Both the position numbers and the translations under genes were made by a program. Under the pieces are notes generated by a model, which did no database searches, had not been told where the DNA came from, and was given only the letters and a program-made list of their open reading frames with translations. This document shows positions 58,992-64,000 of a DNA stretch of 64,000 nt, piece after piece. The stretch is from Typhlomys cinereus (lineage: Eukaryota > Chordata > Mammalia > Rodentia > Platacanthomyidae), in NCBI GenBank assembly GCA_023101885.1, contig JALPQD010000088.1, positions 2,515,501-2,579,500 on the forward strand. The letters run 5' to 3'. The first letter of the stretch is position 1. Each line of letters opens with the position of its first letter.

Positions 58992-59300
58992 TAAAACCTG
59001 AAAATCATTTGGTTCTTTTAAGGACTTCAGTGGAGATACTGAGAGGCAAGTCCCCGCACTGACAAATCAGCATCCATGAAACTGAGAAGAAATTTCCTTC
59101 CACTACTGTTCTGGGAAGGTAACTGTTCCCCTGAAACATGCAGTCTATGCTCAGTGCTATCTTTGCCAGGCCTAAGCTCTCGAGTTCACTTCAGAGAGTG
59201 TCTCTGGCTGCCTAGAAAGGAAGAGCTTTCAGTTTTATGTGCGTGACAGTTGGTTTCAGTGGGCCTATGCACACACTTGTGAAGAATTATCTTGTTAAGA

Positions 59301-59690
59301 CAAACCTCTGGAAGCCTGTAGGAGAGAGTCTTAACTGCATACTCAGTGTGGGAAGATGCAGCCCATGATGGGTGGGGCCATTCCCTGGAGAGATGATAAA
59401 GATAGGGAGAGAGAAAGAGAAAGAGAGAGACACAGACAGAGAGAGAGAGAGAGAGAGAACTTTGGAGTTGGCAAGCTGATATGTTAGAAAACAAGTATTC
59501 AATGTTAGTCTTTGCTTCCGACTTGCTGTGGCCATGGAAGGGCCAATTCTCTGGATCTGATGTTAACAACTTCTCCTGATACTGTAAACTATAACCTGCG
59601 AGCATGAGTCAAATAAAATTATTTCATTGCCCTAAGTTGCTAGGGTCAAGAATTTATTGAAAATTTATTGCAACAACAAGAGATGAAAGT
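59301..59690 (+). repeat. Diverged U2-type repeat with GA insert
   Basis: 'GCAGCCCATGATGGGTGGGG', 'CATTCCCTGGAGAG', 'AAACTATAACCTGCGAGCATG' and 'AAATAAAATTATTTCATTGCC' follow the order of the U2 group (shortened). A GA-rich microsatellite at 59401-59459 sits inside. Confidence 0.5.
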
Positions 59691-59771
59691 GAGACAATGT
59701 GAAATAATGTCTGCACATCAAGAGAACGTCAAACAGCTTGCCCAGGTTCCCCCATTGCTCAGCACTAGTCA

Positions 59772-59775
<4 letters not shown>

Positions 59776-59822
<47 letters not shown>

Positions 59823-59825
59823 CCT
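59776..59825. repeat. (TC)n microsatellite
   Basis: About 21 TC units followed by CCCTCCCTCCCC. Ser/Leu and Arg/Glu frames across it are artefacts. Confidence 0.9.
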
Positions 59826-60408
59826 CCCCACCAATACACAGATATTATGCATACATGCACTATGTATACACATGCATACATGTACACACACACACACATT
59901 ATATAAACACAGCTTTTGCCAAGTGTATTTCTGTAAGTAGTACATGGAATGTCCACTTAACTGTATTAACTTCTTTATTAATGTAGTACCAGAAAATCGG
60001 AGTAGTATTGCCTGGGTCTGAATTAGTTTTGTTTGAGGAGTTGTAGCATCATTCCATGTTTGTCATTTATATTCCTTTACTCAATTATATGATCCACATA
60101 TGCCTATCAGTTCAAATGTTAGTGTCTTTGTGTCACTTTGTGTGAGCTTTTGTCTTTTAAAACGACTGGCAAAAGAATATGAACAATTTTGAGAAAATGA
60201 GTGCGTATTTATCACTTCCTGAAAGGAATGTGACACATTTGGCACAATAAGAACTACACAAAGTTCATAGACTCTCAAACTCCCAATAATCAAATAGTAC
60301 TCAAAAAGAAAACAAAAATAACACAAATGTCTTCCTTAGATAAGAAACAAATAAATAAAAGAATAAAAGATAAAAATCATTTGGTCTGATTCTGAAATAA
60401 TAAAATCA

Positions 60409-60880
60409 TGTGTTTATATGTGTGTGCTTCTATGGTATATGTGTGTGTGTGAATGTATAAGTGAGTATGTGCATGAATGTGTATGTGTGAATATGAACAT
60501 ATGAGTAAATACATGTGTATATGAATGTATGACTGAGTATGTATGTGTGTGTATACATGCGTGCACCTGTGCATGATTATGGTATATGTGTATATATGTG
60601 TGTGTTGGTATGCCTGCCTGTCCATATGTCCGGAAGCTAGAACAGGGCACTAGGAGTCTTATTCTATCATTCTTTGCCTTATTACTTTGAGGCAGAATCT
60701 TCTACATGTTTTTCAATTAGGACGGCAGTTAGCAAGACCCAAAGATCCTCCTCTGTGTTGAACTTAGAGGTATGTGTGGGAGAGTGTCAGACTTGTACAT
60801 GGGTTCTAAGACCCAAACGTTAGTCCTCATACTTGTGCACAAACTCTTAACTATGGAGCCACCTTTCCAGACCAACAGCA
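60409..60880 (-). mobile_element. B4-like SINE, minus strand, with long TG-rich tail
   Basis: 60409-60605 is an alternating TG/TATG tract. It is followed by the reversed element: 'ATGTCCGGAAGCTAGAACAGG', 'GGTTCTAAGACCC', 'GTCCTCATACTTGTGC' and 'TATGGAGCCACCTTTCCAG' (shortened), the head at the right end. Confidence 0.6.
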
Positions 60881-61083
60881 AAATCTTAAATATATTCTAT
60901 AAATATGAACTCTGTAGCCAAAGTATTCCCTTGGAATTACCTGATATGAGGAAACATGATATCCCAGTTTACACCGTTATAGTGTGCAGAACTAGAATGT
61001 GGATACAGAAAATCTTACCAAAAGCCTGACATCTTAGCACTATGCTGTGCTACTTTCTGATACTTACTGAGTGTTCCAGTTAC
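60881..61083. other. Unique noncoding DNA
   Basis: Nothing recognised. Confidence 0.4.
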
Positions 61084-61165
61084 TCTTCTGTTACACTGAC
61101 AAAATACTCTGACCAGAGAACTTAAGAGAGGAAGTCTTTATTACTTGCTCTTTGGTTCCAAGGGG
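61084..61165 (+). repeat. U1 repeat, 5' fragment
   Basis: 'TGTTACACTGACAAAATACTC', 'GAACTTAAGAGAGGAAG' and 'TCTTTATTACTTG' match the U1 start (shortened); cut at the boundary with U2. Confidence 0.55.
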
Positions 61166-61580
61166 ATTGTCATAGTTAACCACAGGTGTCAACTTGACAG
61201 TGGAGGATTTAAGCACTGGGCACGTTTGTAGAGAGTTGATGGTTGAGTTAAGCCCAGAGCAAACCTGAACGAGATTGTCTAGCTGATGGGGAAGACCCAG
61301 CCCATGGTGGGTGGGATTAGGCCCTGGATAAATCACAGAGCTGGTTGAGAGAGTTGGCATCCTTCTGTTCACTTGGCCAGACATGCTGGTCTGGCAAGTA
61401 AGGATCGTCTCTCAGTTGTATGTGGTGATGGTAGCCAGTTCCCTTGGACCTGGTGTCGGTGCATGCTCTCCCGTCAAGCTGGACTTAGAACTGTAACCAA
61501 ATTGTTGTAAGGAAATAAACCCCTTGTTCCCTTAAGCTGTTTGATGGTCATTTATCAGCAACTATGCAGGCAACGGCAAA
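61166..61580 (+). repeat. Interspersed repeat U2, intact copy
   Basis: Begins TTGTCATAGTTAACCAC and runs through 'GTCAACTTGACAGTGGAGG', 'CCCAGCCCATGGTGGGTGGG' (shortened), 'GTTGGCATCCTTC' and 'AAATAAACCCCTTGTTCCC' to about 'GCAGGCAACGGCAA'. Aligns with 37921-38335. Confidence 0.65.
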
Positions 61581-61591
61581 GAAACACTGTC

Positions 61592-61760
61592 CAAGCAAGT
61601 CAATTTCGCATGATACTCATTTCTCAATAGCAGAATATCTGCTGTACCTTTGCAATCCAAACCTCAAGGCTGCCAACAGTCTCCTTCAGCAATCCCAAGC
61701 TTAAATTCGCCCAAGTCCCCAGCGTTTGATGTCATTATCAGCACATGCAGGCAACTGCAA
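61592..61760 (-). repeat. Inverted-repeat arm (left) of degenerate locus
   Basis: Its reverse complement matches 61970-62161 over the whole length with gaps: 'TTGGCAGCCTTGAGGTTTGG' against 'TTGGCAGCCTTGAAGGTTTGG', and 'GAGAAATGAGTATCA' in both. Identity by eye is roughly 75-80%. Confidence 0.7.
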
Positions 61761-61951
61761 GATTTGTACACGTGGTTTTCCTCAAATTCTCATAGCAGCG
61801 ATGAGAAAGGGGTACAAATTTGACTATGTGGATTTTGTGGCTTTTAAATGGTTTCGCTGGGCAAAGTTGGAAATGCTTGAAGATTTTCACTTTGTAGATT
61901 ACCAATACTGTTCTTCAGAGTTTAGGGGCCAATGTCAGTCCTGAGAGAGAT

Positions 61952-62683
61952 ATGGATTTTTTGGGCCCAATTTGTGATGAGGGGAACAAGGACTTTGGTA
62001 AAGCTGAATTTAAAGACTATGGACTGGTTTGCTTGACAGAGGAGAGCTGTGTTGGCAGCCTTGAAGGTTTGGATGTGCAAAGAGTAGGCAGCAGAATATC
62101 TGCTGCTATTGGAGAAATGAGTATCAGTGAAGGAAAACATAGTGACTTGCTCTGGGACAGTGGAAAACGTGAAAACCACAGTATGGCGAGTTCATGGTTT
62201 GAAAACCTAGATTCCTTCAGGGGCCGAAAGCCCAAGTCAAAGCTGTTTCTTGCCCTTTGCAAGTTTGCTGCCTCAAAGAGGCTTTTCCAGCATCAGCGTG
62301 TTGAAGTTGGTGCAGCTGTAGCTCCAGTGGGCTAAACTGCGTTTCAACCTCACTTCGGAATCTGGCAGCGTCCCTCAGGTGATACTGGTTTTGATGTACT
62401 ACTGAAGGGTTCGTGGAGAGCAGCAAAAGCTTGGCACCAAGTGGCAAGTGTAGAGTTCCTTCAAGAGAAGGTGAAGCTTCTAGCTGCAGAGTGGTATTTG
62501 ACATGCCACAATTGTGGGACTGTTGCTGAGGATGACTGTGAGAGGAGATTAAGCCTGGCTCAAGGAACTCTGCTTTTACAACTTCAAGCTGCAAACAGGG
62601 ACGGGGATTGCCTAGAATCTTTGAGCCACCTTGACTATGTGATGAATGGCAGAAGATGGACATTGAAGTACAGGATGTGGTGA
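61952..62683 (+). pseudogene. Degenerate reading frame, possible processed pseudogene, gene unknown
   Basis: One frame runs from ATG 61952 to TGA 62681 (244 codons including the final stop) with a single internal stop, TAA at 62333-62335. The predicted protein is of normal composition, rich in Leu, Ser, Glu and Lys, with no low-complexity stretch; typical segments are SSWFENLDSFRGRKPKSK-like near codons 87-105 and WYLTCHNCGT after the stop. I recognise no domain. No introns or splice signals are evident. A retrocopied coding sequence of an unidentified gene is my best guess. An upstream frame, 61726-61944, may belong to the same transcript. No clear A-tail or target duplication was found. Confidence 0.4.
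61970..62161 (+). repeat. Inverted-repeat arm (right) of degenerate locus
   Basis: Matches the reverse complement of 61592-61760. The spacer between arms is about 210 bp. Confidence 0.7.
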
Positions 62684-62759
62684 TTTGTTGGAATTTGATC
62701 TTTTTAATGTTTTCTTATTGTTTTAAGATATATCCGTTTTAATGTTCTATCTGGTTTTT

Positions 62760-63085
62760 TGGTTTTTTGTTTGTTTTTGTTTTTTAGGGGAAAAAGGAAC
62801 TTTATTGCAGTTCACAAATCTAGGTTATAGTCCATCATGTCAGGAGAAATCATACCAACATAAGAAACAGAAGGAACTGGCCACATCACATCTAATGTTT
62901 TAGTTTCATAATCATTGCAGTAATAAATACTTGACTCAAACAATTTAGGAGAACAATGGATTTCATTACAGCTCACAAGTATAGAATACAATCCATCATG
63001 TTATCAGCAGCTGAAGGAATTGTCACATCACATTCAAATTCAAGAGTAGGGACAAGAAACTAAGGCATGCCAGCCATCTATGTAC
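62760..63085 (+). repeat. Two tandem U1-type repeat fragments
   Basis: 'ACTTTATTGCAGTTCACAA' with 'AGTCCATCATGTCAGG' (62799-62843) recurs about 160 bp later as 'GATTTCATTACAGCTCACAAG' with 'AATCCATCATGTTATCAG' (shortened). Both correspond to the 5' third of U1. Confidence 0.5.
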
Positions 63086-63094
63086 AGATCACTT

Positions 63095-64000
63095 CTTTTT
63101 TTGTTAACATTTTTTATTATTATTTTTGCTCATACAAACTTCTCCCTTCTCCTCCCCCCGAACCCCTGCTCCCCCTCCCCTCACCCCTCGCTCCCCATCC
63201 CCCAGTGCCTCCACCCCCAATCCCCAGAGAGTCCTTTAATGTGCATGCCAGACTCTCCTCTGGGCCCTCCTCTCCGATGAGGTTCAAGGACCCAGTTGTA
63301 TTTCCCTGAACGCTTTCCTGTGCTCCCCTTAAGCATAGGAACACTACTATGGCTGTCAATCCTTGTCTCCAAGGATATTGGTGCCTTTAGCAGATGCTAG
63401 ACTTTGTGAAGTCAATAGTGTGTTGGACATTGCGCAGGACATGCAAAGTCCAATTATGATTGCTTCAGCCCTAACTTGTGTGGAGTATCTTGCAAATCAT
63501 TGCTCCTCCCATCCTTTTGCTCTTACAATCTTACTGCCCCCTCTTCTGCAAATTTCCCTGAGCTTCAGGATGGGGAGAGATTAGTCTGGCCTAGTTCTAA
63601 GTGGTTGATATAGAGTCTCTGGATTGTGGTTTGTTGATTTTCTTTTGCAGTTTTGCTGTTTCTGAAGTGCCCTTCACTCCATCCTGATGACATTGTATGT
63701 CACTGCCTGGCCAGAGACAAAAAGCTGTTAAACTGGAGTCTTGTTATAAGAGCACATTGAAAGGTAGATGTAATAAAAGTAGGAAACCACAGTGAGGGAG
63801 GGATCAATCACCCATTTGCAAAATGGGTACTCTCCTTCTGGTGAGATCATAGCCCCTCGGTTGTAAATGATCAGGAACGAACGTCTGAGAACTTAACCAG
63901 GTGTCTCATTACTTATTTGCAGTCCTTGATGGAAGCCTATTTTCTCTGCTGTAACTATGGTGCCCTCACTCCTTGTGTTTGGTGTGGCCCTTCAACACCA
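63095..64000 (-). mobile_element. LINE-1 3' end, minus strand, continues beyond window
   Basis: Starts with TTTTTTATTATTATTTTTGC (A-tail complement), the C-rich complement of the G tract (63141-63215), then the antisense 3' UTR as in copy 1 ('GTAAGATTG'/'CAATCTTAC' block at 63526) with no inversion up to the window edge, where 'CCATCAAGG'-type sequence near 63925-63935 places it at about 12240 of copy 1. ORF2, if present, lies outside. Confidence 0.9.

Noticed and set aside
59186..59605. 139-codon frame on the minus strand
   Set aside because: Crosses the GA microsatellite inside a diverged repeat; the Ser/Leu run is low complexity and no domain is visible.
1..64000. CRISPR arrays, operons, ribosome binding sites, prokaryotic mobile elements
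   Set aside because: Repeat content, L1 and SINEs show mammalian nuclear DNA; no regularly spaced identical repeats with unique spacers were seen.

Overview
The window is nuclear DNA from a rodent, most likely a myomorph. The evidence is the mixture of interspersed repeats: B1-like (7SL-derived), B3-like and B4-like SINEs, tRNA-derived SINEs whose 5' head resembles B2, and LINE-1 elements with a tandem GC-rich monomer promoter and a G-rich 3' UTR of the murine type. I cannot fix the species. The commonest B2-headed SINE (family A here) has a body I do not recognise from mouse or rat.

No host protein-coding exon, rRNA, tRNA or other structural RNA gene could be supported. The region reads as AT-rich intergenic or intronic DNA ('gene desert') in which the only long coding frames belong to LINE-1. 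Layout: 1-6.7 kb, unique DNA with SINEs and old L1 pieces; 6.73-13.1 kb, a full-length young L1 (copy 1); 13.1-17 kb, SINEs and unique DNA; 17.1-18.1 kb, an older repeat split by a very young 5'-truncated L1; 18-26.8 kb, mostly unique DNA with old L1, L2-like and MIR-like remnants, a TAATTA cluster and a 127-base homopurine tract; 26.8-32.9 kb, a second nearly full-length but heavily broken L1 (copy 2), followed head-to-tail by a 5'-truncated L1 (copy 3) to 34.6 kb; 34.6-51.4 kb, unique DNA with scattered repeats, a small L1 tail with a perfect 15-bp target duplication at 37.0-37.3 kb and a SINE split by another repeat at 46.1-46.8 kb; 51.4-52.5 kb, an L1 with a 5' inversion (twin priming) and target-site duplication; 53.1-53.6 kb, a retroposed polyadenylated RNA with a 15-bp duplication; 54-61 kb, unique DNA, SINEs and microsatellites; 61.0-63.1 kb, repeats plus a degenerate reading frame whose middle is also present as an inverted copy; 63.1-64.0 kb, an L1 3' end running off the window.

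The main actor is the LINE-1 machinery. Copy 1 keeps its whole ORF2 in one frame, with endonuclease, reverse transcriptase and Cys-rich motifs, broken by only three nonsense codons; its ORF1 has two frame breaks. The other L1 copies, the SINEs and the 53-kb retrocopy show hallmarks of L1-driven insertion (A-tails, 13-15-bp target duplications, 5' truncation, 5' inversion). I found no clearly undescribed biological system. The most worthwhile leads are the inverted repeat with degenerate frame at 61.6-62.7 kb, the retrocopy at 53.1-53.6 kb, the possible L1 3' transduction at 13.1-13.3 kb, and several non-repetitive blocks that could be conserved regulatory DNA.
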